Below are positions 25,701 to 34,335 of a stretch of 64,000 bases of DNA, in pieces. The position numbers and the translations under genes are program-made. Location of the stretch: the NCBI RefSeq assembly GCF_964204645.1, contig NW_027437452.1, positions 1-64,000 of the forward strand, read 5' to 3'. Source of the DNA: Tubulanus polymorphus. Taxonomy: Eukaryota > Nemertea > Palaeonemertea > Tubulaniformes > Tubulanidae. Positions within the stretch are counted from its first letter, which is position 1. Each line of letters starts with the position of its first letter. Under the pieces are notes generated by a model, which ran no database searches, was not told the DNA's origin, and saw only the letters and a program-made list of their open reading frames with translations.

Positions 25701-27502
25701 GCGCTTTTGCGTATCGACATTTTCATTTTTTTGATACTGGGAAAACTTGATGAGAAAACGTCTTTTCTCGCGCTGAACGACGTTTTTGGGTCGAAATGTG
25801 CTTTTCCCGTCGATGTGAGCACTTTTGCGCATCGACATTTTCATTTTTTCGATACGGGGAAAACTTGATAAGAAAACGTCTTTTCTAGCGCTGAACGACG
25901 TTTTCGGGTCGAAATGTATCGAAATGTGCTTTTCCCGTCGATTTGAGCGCTTTTGCGTATCGACATTTTCATTTTTTCGATACTGGGAAAACTTGATGAG
26001 AAAACGTCTTTTCACGCGCATAACGACGTTTCTGGGTCGAAATGTGCTTTTCTCGTCGATTTGAGCGCTTTTGCGTATCGACATTTTCATTTTTTCGATA
26101 CTGGGAAAACTTGATAAGAAAACGTCTTTTCTAGCGCTGAACGACGTTTTCGGGTCGAAATGTATCGAAATGTGCTTTTCCCGTCGATTTGAGCGCTTTT
26201 GCGTATCGATATTTTCATTTTTTCGATATGGGGAAGATCTGATGAAAAAACGTCTTTTCTCGCGCTTTACGACGTTTTCGGGTCGAAATGTGCTTTTCCC
26301 GTCGATTGGAGCGCTTTTGCGTGTCGACATTTTCATTTTTTCGATACGGAGAAGATCTGATGAGAAAACGTCTTTTCTCACGCTGAACGACGTTTTCGGT
26401 TCGAAATGTATCGAAATGTGCTTTTCCCGTCGATTTGAGCGCTTTTGCGTATCGACATTTTCATTTGTTCGATATGGGGAAGATCTGATGAAAAAACGTC
26501 TTTTCACGCGCTTTACGACGTTTTCGGGTCGAAATGTGTCGAAAGGTGCTTTTCCCGTCGATTTGAGCGCCTTTGCGCATCGACAATTTCATTTTTTCGA
26601 TACGGGGAAAACTTGATGAGAAAACGTCTTTTCTAGCGCTGAACGACGTTTACGGGTCGAAATGTGCTTTTCCCGTCGATTTGAGCGCTTTTGCGCTTCG
26701 ACATTTTCATTTTTTCGATACGTGGAAAACTTGATGAGAAAACCTCTTTTCTCGCGCTGAACGACGTTTTTGGGTCGAAATGTGTCGAAATGTGCTTTTC
26801 CCGTCGATTTAAGCGCTTTTGCGCATCGACAATTTCATTTTTTCGATACGGGGAAAACTTGATGAGAAAACGTCTTTTCTCGCGCTGAACGACGTTTCTG
26901 GGTCGAAATGTGCTTTTCCCGTCGATTTGAGCCCTTTTGCGTATCGACATTTTCATTTTTTCGATACGGGGAAAACTTGATGAGAAAACGTCTTTCCTCG
27001 TGCTGAACGACGTTTACGGGTCGAAATGTGCTTTTCTCGTCGATTTGAGCGCTTTTGCGCTTCGACATTTCCATTTTTTCGATACGTGGAAAACTTGATG
27101 AGAAAACGTCTTTTCTCGCGCTGAACGACGTTTTCGGGTCGAAATGTATCGAAATGTGCTTTTCCGTTCGATTTGAGCGCTTTTGCGTATCGACATTTTC
27201 ATTTTTTCGATACGGGGAAAACTTGATGAGAAAACGTCTTTTCTCGCGCTGAACGACGTTTTCTGTTCGAAATGTGCTTTTCCGTCGATTTGAGCGCTTT
27301 TGCGTATCGACATTTTCATTTTTTCGATACTGGGAAAACTTGATGAGAAAACGTCTTTTCACGCGCATAACGACGTTTCTGGGTCGAAATGTGCTTTTCT
27401 CGTCGATTTGAGCGCTTTTGCGCATCGACAATTTCATTTTTTCGATACGGGGAAAACTTGATAAGAAAACGTCTTTTCTAGCGCTGAACGACGTTTTCGG
27501 GT

Positions 27503-27507
27503 CGAAA
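27503..27507. repeat. Left target-site duplication of the BEL element (CGAAA)
   Basis: CGAAA stands immediately before the TG of the 5' LTR and again immediately after the CA of the 3' LTR (32146-32150). Five bp is the usual duplication for BEL/Pao integrase. Removing the element and one copy leaves an uninterrupted satellite unit. Confidence 0.95.
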
Positions 27508-27749
27508 TGTCGAGAACAGGATGTTTATGAAAATATGTCAGTAACCATATAGTGTTCACTCCCCCTTAGCCTATGTAGCGAATCATCATATATATTAGCA
27601 TGCGCATGTGCAGTCGGGACAGATGGTTAGCCTGTGTGTGACCGAAATAAACGAGTATCTTATGATCTGTAGACTGAACCCGTCGTGTTTTTAGTCTTTC
27701 TCTTCTTTTATATCCGAACCTGGTCTTCTTTGTGACTCGCAACGCCACA
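27508..27749 (+). repeat. 5' LTR of the BEL element
   Basis: 242 bp, starting TGTCGAGAAC and ending GCCACA. It differs from the 3' LTR at three positions: A/T in TATGAAAAT, A/G in GACAGATGG and A/C in TTTTATATCC. That is about 1.2 percent divergence. An AATAAA at 27646-27651 is the likely polyadenylation signal and sits in the corresponding place in the other LTR. Confidence 0.96.
27646..27651 (+). promoter_or_regulatory. AATAAA polyadenylation signal in the 5' LTR
   Basis: AATAAA in the context GAAATAAACGAG. The 3' LTR counterpart is at 32042-32047; in a retrotransposon the 3' copy is the functional one. No convincing TATA box could be fixed upstream in the LTR. Confidence 0.6.
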
Positions 27750-27750
27750 T

Positions 27751-27762
27751 TGGTGCCGTGAC
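27751..27762 (+). promoter_or_regulatory. Primer binding site, tRNA-His-like
   Basis: TGGTGCCGTGAC begins one base after the 5' LTR. It is complementary to the 3' end of animal tRNA-His (acceptor stem TCACGGCA plus CCA) over 12 nt, after which the match ends. Position, the TGG start and the length fit minus-strand priming. The tRNA identity rests on my recall of the conserved tRNA-His acceptor sequence. Confidence 0.75.
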
Positions 27763-27775
27763 CAGGATCAGCCGA

Positions 27776-29908
27776 ATGGAGGATACTCAACTGAACCGGT
27801 CGACAATCACACGAACTGCAATCAGGCAGAAAGTTGATGATCTCGTCGTGAAATCGTCAACAATCGTCGAAGATTTTCGAACGACCGAAGACGATGTAGA
27901 TTTACTAAATATCTACATCGAGCAGATCACAGAAAAGTTAAGTCGACTAGAGAAGCTAGACTCGACGATCGAGGACCTAACTCCTTTAACGCATCTTTCG
28001 GACACAATTCAAGAAGCAGATGACTTCAGATCTAGCGTCATCGAAAAACGCGGCCGAATAATCCGATTTGTAGAAAAGGCGACGCACACAACGCAACCTC
28101 ATAATTCTTCGATGAACAATTCCGGTGCTTCTGCGACGCCATTTCGCCCGAACAAGGTAAATCTACCTAAACTTACGCTCGCAAAATTCGACGGCGATTT
28201 ACTCAAATGGCAGGAATTCATAGACGGATTCAATTCAGCGGTCAACGACGACCCGAATCTCGACGACGTCGTTAAGTTCCAATACTTACGCGCACAACTT
28301 AACGGCGAAGCTTACAGAGCGATCGAGGGTCTGGCCCTCACCGCGTCGAATTATGCGAACGCGCTTCAAGTACTGATAAAAAGGTATGGGCAACCGCAAA
28401 TCATTATCAGTGCATATATGCGAGCGTTATGGGAACTTTCGCGACCGACAGAAGACATGCAGAGTCTGATGGAATTTTCGGACAAACTGGAAACATATAT
28501 CCGAGGACTAAGTGCGCTCGGAAAAAACGAAGATAGCTACGGAGATTTGTTGACTCCGATTATCTTAGATAAACTGCCTGGGATGATACGACGACAGATA
28601 ACGAGGGATAATAACGGCGCGAATTGGAATCTCCAGTCGTTGCGAGATGCCCTTTCGAGAGAGATAACAGCGTTCCAGGCAGGAGTTTCAGTGTACCCAG
28701 AAACTGCTCACCTGGGTACCACGTCAGCGTTCCACGTGGGCAATGCGATCAAGAGAAAACCATTAAAATGTACATTTTGTAAAGGGACACATTTCGCGTC
28801 AGATTGTGTTCTTGTAACCGAACCAGAGAAACGCCTGGATATCGTTAAACGAGATAAACTTTGTTTTAATTGCATGGGCACTCATCGTTCTCGGGACTGT
28901 AAATCCAAGAACACATGTAAAAAGTGCAGAGGGAAACATCACACGTTACTATGTGGTTCCTCCCTTACAGAAACGCGCGAGATTTCTACGAAAGATCGAC
29001 CACAAAACGGAAGCAGAAGCGATTCTCACGATATAAAAACTGTTCATCAAACGTATGCCGGCGCCCAACAACCACGACCAGATGGGCCCATACTTCTTAA
29101 AACAGCTGTGGCGGAGATTTTTTCGCCATCAACTTCCGCTAATAACCGCTCGAATGGTCGTAAGATAAACATTTTACTGGACGAAGGCAGCCATAGATCG
29201 TTTATCACGACGCGAATTTCTGTCAGCTTAAATCTCCCACATCTGGGCCAAGAGGAAATCAATCTAGCGACGTTCGGAGAACAACTGGCCGGTCGGCGAT
29301 TACTTCACAGAACGAACTTTAACATCGCGTCATCAGAGGGTTCACCGATACTAATTGAAGCCCTCGTGATACCGACCATCTCCACGCCAATCAGCAATCT
29401 TGTAAACAATAAAGTTTTGGATCTTCCGCATCTGCGAAACCTAACTCTAGCGGAACAGCCATCATCAATAACCGGCGACTTTGATATCGATGTATTAATT
29501 GGCGCCGATTACTACTGGTCTATAGTCGGCGATAATACCGTGAAGGGCTACGGCCCGACTGCCGTTTCATCACGTATAGGGTATCTCTTATCAGGGCCCA
29601 TACCGAGCCACACCTTACTCACCGGAGTAAGGAATTCAACCGTTCTCAACGTATCTTGTGTGAGAAATATGGATCTCAATTCGCACCGCGGAGAGGAAGT
29701 CTCATTACAATCGTTTTGGGACTTAGAAACGATCGGCATCAAAGATGACGCTTCTTTGATAAAAAACCGTGGACTTGCTTATTCGGACTATATTAAAACC
29801 CATCTAACTGTTGATAGCGATGGACGCTATACTGCGAAACTACCTTGGAAAGAAAGCACACGAAATAATGAATTCTGCAGGCTTGGCCCTCAGAGCGTGG
29901 GCAACTAA
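27776..29908 (+). CDS. BEL gag-protease polyprotein, open frame of 710 aa
   Basis: I start at the ATG at 27776, 14 nt after the primer site; an in-frame GTG at 27758 overlaps the primer site and is not a credible start. Residues ~5-85 are rich in charged heptads (likely coiled coil). Residues ~115-305 match the DUF1759 type of BEL gag, with LPKLTLAKFDGD and a capsid-like helical run ending near ITAFQAG. Three CX2CX3HX4C zinc knuckles occupy about 332-393 and should bind genomic RNA. A DUF1758-like retroviral-type aspartic protease follows, with its active-site loop ILLDEGSHRSF (Asp 469). The third position of the usual D-[ST]-G is kept, but the second is Glu. The frame then reaches the pol linker (YTAKLPWKES) and ends in 18 residues of foreign frame after a deletion junction near 29850. 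The frame has no internal stop. Confidence 0.88.
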   Translation: MEDTQLNRSTITRTAIRQKVDDLVVKSSTIVEDFRTTEDDVDLLNIYIEQITEKLSRLEKLDSTIEDLTPLTHLSDTIQEADDFRSSVIEKRGRIIRFVEKATHTTQPHNSSMNNSGASATPFRPNKVNLPKLTLAKFDGDLLKWQEFIDGFNSAVNDDPNLDDVVKFQYLRAQLNGEAYRAIEGLALTASNYANALQVLIKRYGQPQIIISAYMRALWELSRPTEDMQSLMEFSDKLETYIRGLSALGKNEDSYGDLLTPIILDKLPGMIRRQITRDNNGANWNLQSLRDALSREITAFQAGVSVYPETAHLGTTSAFHVGNAIKRKPLKCTFCKGTHFASDCVLVTEPEKRLDIVKRDKLCFNCMGTHRSRDCKSKNTCKKCRGKHHTLLCGSSLTETREISTKDRPQNGSRSDSHDIKTVHQTYAGAQQPRPDGPILLKTAVAEIFSPSTSANNRSNGRKINILLDEGSHRSFITTRISVSLNLPHLGQEEINLATFGEQLAGRRLLHRTNFNIASSEGSPILIEALVIPTISTPISNLVNNKVLDLPHLRNLTLAEQPSSITGDFDIDVLIGADYYWSIVGDNTVKGYGPTAVSSRIGYLLSGPIPSHTLLTGVRNSTVLNVSCVRNMDLNSHRGEEVSLQSFWDLETIGIKDDASLIKNRGLAYSDYIKTHLTVDSDGRYTAKLPWKESTRNNEFCRLGPQSVGN

Positions 29909-30018
29909 TTGCCAGAGACTGCGTAATTTGGCGAGCTCGGATGGAGTAGCCGAGTCGAAACCCATCGCGAACGTCCTCGGGATCCGATGGGACACTCATA
30001 ACGACACCCTTAGCATCT
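29850..30018 (+). pseudogene. BEL pol fragment between RT and RNase H, after deletion of the RT core
   Basis: In a frame different from gag, the segment encodes GLALRAWATNCQRLRNLA followed by KPIANVLGIRWD, ending at TAA near 30018-30020. This resembles the BEL connection region downstream of the RT catalytic core (the typical 'LRKWASN ... VLGLRWD' stretch). The preceding sequence in the element is the start of the pol linker upstream of RT, so the RT palm with its catalytic aspartates is missing between them. The junction is around 29846-29862. The next BEL segment begins only a few bases after the stop, implying a second deletion that removed RNase H. Confidence 0.75.
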
Positions 30019-30021
30019 AAT

Positions 30022-30525
30022 TTGTGGTGGTTTGGCCCCGAATGGCTGAAACATGGCGACTGGCCCGTGGATAAATTATACGCTGACACTAGTACAGTTA
30101 ATATCCTCCACATCAACGATCCTCAACCCGGGCAGGTTGAAGACGCGGAGGACGAACGGATTGGTTTGGTAGAAATAATCGACATTGAACGATTCATAGA
30201 GTTGGGATCATTATTACGTGTCACCGCTTACGTTTTCTTGTTTGTCGCGAAACTTCAACGCCAGACAGATCGGTCCGCCGCGGATATGACGCCGAATGAC
30301 ATAGCCCGAGCTAGAACGGCGTGGATTAAAGCTGTGCAAAATGCTAATTATTCGAATGAAATTTTCGTGCTGCAGGGTAATCATGCAAAATCGCGAGCGC
30401 CCCTGACAAAACAGCTAAGGTTGTTTATTGGCGATGATAGCTTGTTGAGAGTTGGAGGGAGACTCCATAACGCCCCGATTGATTATGGCGCGAAATTCCC
30501 AATATTACTACCCCCGAAAGGGTGA
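30022..30525 (+). pseudogene. BEL pol fragment between RNase H and integrase
   Basis: An open stretch of 167 codons beginning LWWFGPEWL, matching the conserved tryptophan motif that follows RNase H in BEL pol. It then shows LGSLLRVTAYVFLFVAKL and LRVGGRLHNAPIDYGAKF, the usual stretch leading into the integrase zinc finger. It ends at TGA 30523-30525 while the integrase continues in the next frame from the same AAAGGG run, so a one-base indel there separates the two parts. No catalytic residues are expected in this segment. Confidence 0.8.
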
Positions 30526-31306
30526 GTTAACTGTGATTGATGCTCACGCGAGAGCACTTCATTTGGGTACAGAATCAACGATTAACCGTATTCGACAAAC
30601 GTATTGGATTCAAAGTATCAGGAAAGTCGTTAAATCTCTGTTGCGAAAATGTTACAATTGCAAAATCATTAGTGGTCAGCCATACCCACTACCGGACCCT
30701 GCACCGTTGCAGAAGAGCAGGCTGACAGATGCCCCTCCCTTTACCGTAACGGGAGTGGATTTCACCGGACATTTGTTCGTGAGAGATAACAACAGAGAAG
30801 CGAAAGCGTATATAGTCTTGTTTACATGTGCGAACACACGTGCCGTTCATCTCGAGGTTGTTTCTGATATGTCGTGTGCCACATTTCTTCTCGCCTTCCG
30901 ACGTTTCGCCGCACGTCGATCCTTACCTCAAAAGTTGATAAGTGATAACGGATCGGCATTCGTGGCCGCGGCGGGAGAATTAAAGAAGCTTCTCGATATT
31001 CATTCGGTTCGAAAATACATGCTCGAGAAAAATGTTGAATGGGTATTTATACCAAAGGCCGCCCCATGGCATGGTGGCTTTTGGGAACGTTTAGTTGGAC
31101 TTACGAAACAAGTTCTGAAACGTGTTTTAGTCCGCGCATACATATCGATGTCTGAACTTATTACGCTCGTCGCGGAAATCGAAATGGCGATCAACAACCG
31201 CCCGCTTACGTATTTGTCCGATGACGTAACTGACCCAGAACCGCTAACACCATCGCACCACCTTCACGGACGAGTTATGTCGAATCGGAGTATGGTGTTT
31301 CGATAA
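30518..31306 (+). pseudogene. BEL integrase, catalytic core intact but out of frame with flanking pol
   Basis: The frame contains an HHCC-type zinc finger (two His in DAHARALHLG, two Cys in KCYNC), then the rve core. The first Asp is in GVDFTG (codon 30758-30760), the second in SDNG (30944-30946) and the Glu in GFWERL (31085-31087), so the DDE triad is complete. NNRPLTYLSDD follows, as usual for BEL/Pao. It would integrate the cDNA and make the 5-bp duplication seen at the ends. It is joined by frameshifts at both sides (near 30520 and near 31270-31300), so this copy could make it only if the reading frame changed during translation. I class it as broken. Confidence 0.85.
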
Positions 31307-31731
31307 ACACACAAAACCTCCAGAAACGCGCACAAAGAGTGATGGAACTCTTCGAACATTTTCGGTCTCGTTGGACCAACGAATACGTTATTGCGCTACG
31401 TGAACGACATCTGTCCATGCGAAATAATGGCAGAACAAGCGAGATTCGATCAGGAGACGTTGTACTCGTACACGACGACCAAAAACGTAGAATTAACTGG
31501 AAGCTTGCGATCGTAACGAAACTGAACTACGGGAACGACGGCGCAGTTCGTTCAGCAGAAATTAGAATGGGCACTACAAATACTAGCCGACCTATAAATA
31601 AACTGTTCCCGCTTGAAATTAACACCGATATGGACTTTAAAGAGCCTGGCCCCGTTATAGCCTCCGATCCGCGACCCGTGCGAAACGCAGCGCGAAAGGC
31701 TCGTGCAAAAATCGTCGAATGTTTGAAATAG
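31291..31731 (+). pseudogene. BEL integrase C-terminal (DUF5641-like) domain
   Basis: In the frame of the 30022-30525 segment, the sequence has a leucine/tryptophan helix (ELFEHFRSRWTNEY), then GDVVLVHDD, INWKLAIV, a glycine turn followed by GAVRSAEI, and a RPINKLFPLE ending. That order is the DUF5641 domain closing BEL integrases. A methionine-initiated frame could start at 31342 (ATG). The frame differs from the integrase core, so a second indel lies upstream. It ends at TAG 31729-31731. Confidence 0.8.
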
Positions 31732-31903
31732 TTGCATAATAGTTACTATCAATGCCTGAATTTACTATTTAATCGTATTTTGAATTAACGTTTAGTTGTT
31801 TATTGATTTCCATAAGCTTTATTTACTTAATCCATTGTAATGATTAGTCATATATCTCTCCGTTCTTACTCTTTATTTGTTTACCTTTGTCGCCCCGGAG
31901 AAA
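31732..31903 (+). other. BEL 3' non-coding segment with purine tract
   Basis: About 170 bp of AT-rich sequence between the last pol stop and the 3' LTR, with no open frame of note. It ends in the purine run GGAGAAA (31897-31903) directly before the TG of the LTR, the expected plus-strand priming site. Confidence 0.75.
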
Positions 31904-32145
31904 TGTCGAGAACAGGATGTTTATGTAAATATGTCAGTAACCATATAGTGTTCACTCCCCCTTAGCCTATGTAGCGAATCATCATATATATTAGCATGCG
32001 CATGTGCAGTCGGGACAGGTGGTTAGCCTGTGTGTGACCGAAATAAACGAGTATCTTATGATCTGTAGACTGAACCCGTCGTGTTTTTAGTCTTTCTCTT
32101 CTTTTATCTCCGAACCTGGTCTTCTTTGTGACTCGCAACGCCACA
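31904..32145 (+). repeat. 3' LTR of the BEL element
   Basis: 242 bp, starting TGTCGAGAAC and ending GCCACA, aligned to the 5' LTR without gaps and with three substitutions. Its AATAAA is at 32042-32047. It is followed at once by CGAAA, the second copy of the target duplication. Confidence 0.96.
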
Positions 32146-32150
32146 CGAAA
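32146..32150. repeat. Right target-site duplication of the BEL element (CGAAA)
   Basis: Matches 27503-27507 exactly. The satellite continues as TGTATCGAAATGTGC, completing the 128-bp type unit that was interrupted on the left. Confidence 0.95.
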
Positions 32151-33553
32151 TGTATCGAAATGTGCTTTTCCCGTCGATTTGAGCGCTTTTGCGCATCGAC
32201 AATTTCATTTTTTCGATACGGGGAAAACTTGATGAGAAAACGTCTTTTCTCGCGCTGAACGACGTTTTCGGGTTGAAATGTATCGAAATGTGCTTTTCCC
32301 GTCGATTTGAGCGCTTTTGCGTATCGACATTTTCATTTTTTCGATACTGGGAAAACTTGATGAGAAAACGTCTTTTCTCGCGCTGAACGACGTTTTTGGG
32401 TCAAAATGTGCTTTTCCCGTCGATGTGAGCGCTTTTGCGCATCGACATTTTCATTTTTTTCGATACGGGGAAAACTTGATAAGAAAACGTCTTTTCTAGC
32501 GCTGAACGATGTTTTCGGGTCGAAATGTATCGAAATGTGCTTTTCCCGTCGATTTGAGCGCTTTTGCGTATCGACATTTTCATTTTTTCGATACTGGGAA
32601 AACTTGATGAGAAAACGTCTTTTCTCGCGCTGAACGACGTTTTTGGGTCGAAATGTGCTTTTCCCGTCGATGTGAGCGCTTTTGCGCATCGACATTTTCA
32701 TTTTTTCGATACGTGGAAAACTCGATGAGAAAACGTCTTTTCTCGCGCTGACCGACGTTTTTGGGTCGAAATGTGTCGAAATGTGCTTTTCCCGTCGATT
32801 TGAGCGCTTTTGCGCATCGACAATTTCATTTTTTCGATACTGGGAAAACTTGATGAGAAAACGTCTTTTCTCGCGCTGAACGACGTTTTTGGGTCGAAAT
32901 GTGCTTTTCCTGTCGATGTGAGCGCTTTTGCGCATCGACATTTTCATTTTTTCGATACGTGGAAAACTCGATGAGAAAACGTCTTTTCTCGCGCTGAACG
33001 ACGTTTTTGGGTCGAAATGTGTCGAAATGTGCTTTTCCCGTCGATTTGAGCGCTTTTGCGCATCGACAATTTCATTTTTTCGATACGAGGAAAACTTGAT
33101 GAGAAAACGTCTTTTCTCGCGCTGAACGACGTTTCTGGGTCGAAATGTGCTTTTCCCGTCGATTTGAGCGCTTTTGCGCATCGACAATTTCATTTTTTCG
33201 ATACGGAGAAAACTTGATGAGAAAACGTCTTTTCTCGCGCTGAACGACGTTTTCGGGTCGAAATGTGCTTTTCCCGTCGATTTGAGCGCTTTTGCGCATC
33301 GACAATTTCATTTTTTCGATACGGAGAAAACTTGATGAGAAAACGTCTTTTCTCGCGCTGAACGACGTTTTCGGGTCGAAATGTGCTTTTCCCGTCGATT
33401 TGAGCGCTTTTGCGCATCGATATTTTCATTTTTTCGATACTGGGAAAACTTGATGAGAAAACGTCTTTTCTCGCGCTGAACGACGTTTTTGGGTCGAAAT
33501 GTGTCGAAATGTGCTTTTTCCGTCGATTTGAGCGCTTTTGCGCATCGACAATT

Positions 33554-34335
33554 TCATTTTTTCGATACGGAGAAAACTTGATGAGAAAACGTCTTTTCTC
33601 GCGCTGAACGACGTTTTCGGGTCGAAATGTGCTTTTTCAGTCGATTTGAGCGCTTTTGCGTATCGACATTTTCATTTTTTCGATACGGGGAAAACTTGAT
33701 GAGAAAACGTCTTTTCTCGCGCTGAACGACGTTTTCGGTTCGAAATGTGCTTTTTCCGTCGATTTGAGCGCTTTTGCGTATCGACATTTTCATTTTTTCG
33801 ATACTGGGAAAACTTGATGAGAAAACGTCTTTTCTCGCGCTGAACGACGTTTTCGGGTCGAAATGTATCGAAATGTGCTTTTCCGTTCGATTTGAGCGCT
33901 TTTGCGTATCGATATTTTCATTTTTTCGATACGGGGAAAACTTGATGAGAAAACGTCTTTCCTCGTGCTGAACGACGTTTACGGGTCGAAATGTGCTTTT
34001 CTCGTCGATTTGAGCGCTTTTGCGTATCGGCATTTTCATTTTTTCGATACGGGGAAAACTTGATGAGAAAACGTCTTTTCTAGCGCTGAACGACGTTTAC
34101 GGGTCGAAATGTGCTTTTCTCGTCGATTTGAGCGCTTTTGCGCTTCGACATTTTCATTTTTTCGATACGGGGAAAACTTGATGAGAAAACGTCTTTTCTC
34201 GCGCTGAATGACGTTTTCGGGTCGAAATGTATCGAAATGTGCTTTTCCCGTCGATTTGAGCGCTTTTGCGTATCGACATTTTCATTTTTTCGATACTGGG
34301 AAAACTTGATGAGAAAACGTCTTTTCTCCCGCTGA
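33554..34335. repeat. Duplicated satellite block, copy 1 (offset ~3515 bp)
   Basis: Recurs at 37069-37849 with an offset of 3515 bp that becomes 3514 bp after an indel near 37590, where copy 2 reads CTTTTTAGCG for CTTTTCTAGCG. Shared variants include GCTTTTTCAGTCG and CTTTCCTCGTGCTG. Confidence 0.8.

Larger units (their letters stand above)
1599..27507. repeat. Satellite A array, main segment
   Basis: About 25.9 kb of uninterrupted 118/128-bp units, all in one orientation. Variant positions combine freely: TTGATGAG/TTGATAAG/CTCGATGAG; TCTCGCG/TCTAGCG; TTTTCGGG/TTTTTGGG/TTTCTGGG/TTTACGGG; GCGTATCGACATTTTC/GCGCATCGACAATTTC/GCGTATCGGCATTTTC; and GATACGGGGAAAAC/GATATGGGGAAGATC. Blocks of several units carrying the same variant order recur at distance, showing higher-order duplication (see separate entries). 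Open frames on both strands are products of the repeat; none resembles a known protein. The array is split at 27507/27508 by the BEL element. Confidence 0.97.
27508..32145 (+). mobile_element. BEL/Pao LTR retrotransposon, complete ends, internally deleted
   Basis: A 4638-bp element with 242-bp LTRs at 27508-27749 and 31904-32145, a tRNA-His-like primer site, a short purine tract and a perfect 5-bp target duplication. The internal region (about 4.15 kb) encodes, in order, a coiled-coil and DUF1759-like gag, three zinc knuckles, a DUF1758-like aspartic protease, remnants around the missing RT and RNase H, an integrase with all three acidic residues, and a DUF5641-like C-terminal domain. That order is the BEL/Pao order. 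Two deletions and at least two frame changes break pol, so this copy cannot encode its own reverse transcriptase and must have been mobilised in trans or damaged after insertion. It sits within a satellite A unit, between 118/128-bp repeats on both sides. Confidence 0.95.

Noticed and set aside
122-27437. Dozens of 60-200-codon frames on both strands of satellite A, and the 524-codon frame, as protein genes
   Set aside because: They are the same peptide fragments repeated with the DNA period. They begin and end wherever a variant makes or breaks a stop, and they match no protein family. Both strands are equally open, as expected from stop-poor repeat composition.
27566-27790. A minus-strand frame across the 5' LTR, repeated in the 3' LTR
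   Set aside because: It is an antisense frame of the LTR and is present twice only because the LTR is. No protein features are seen.
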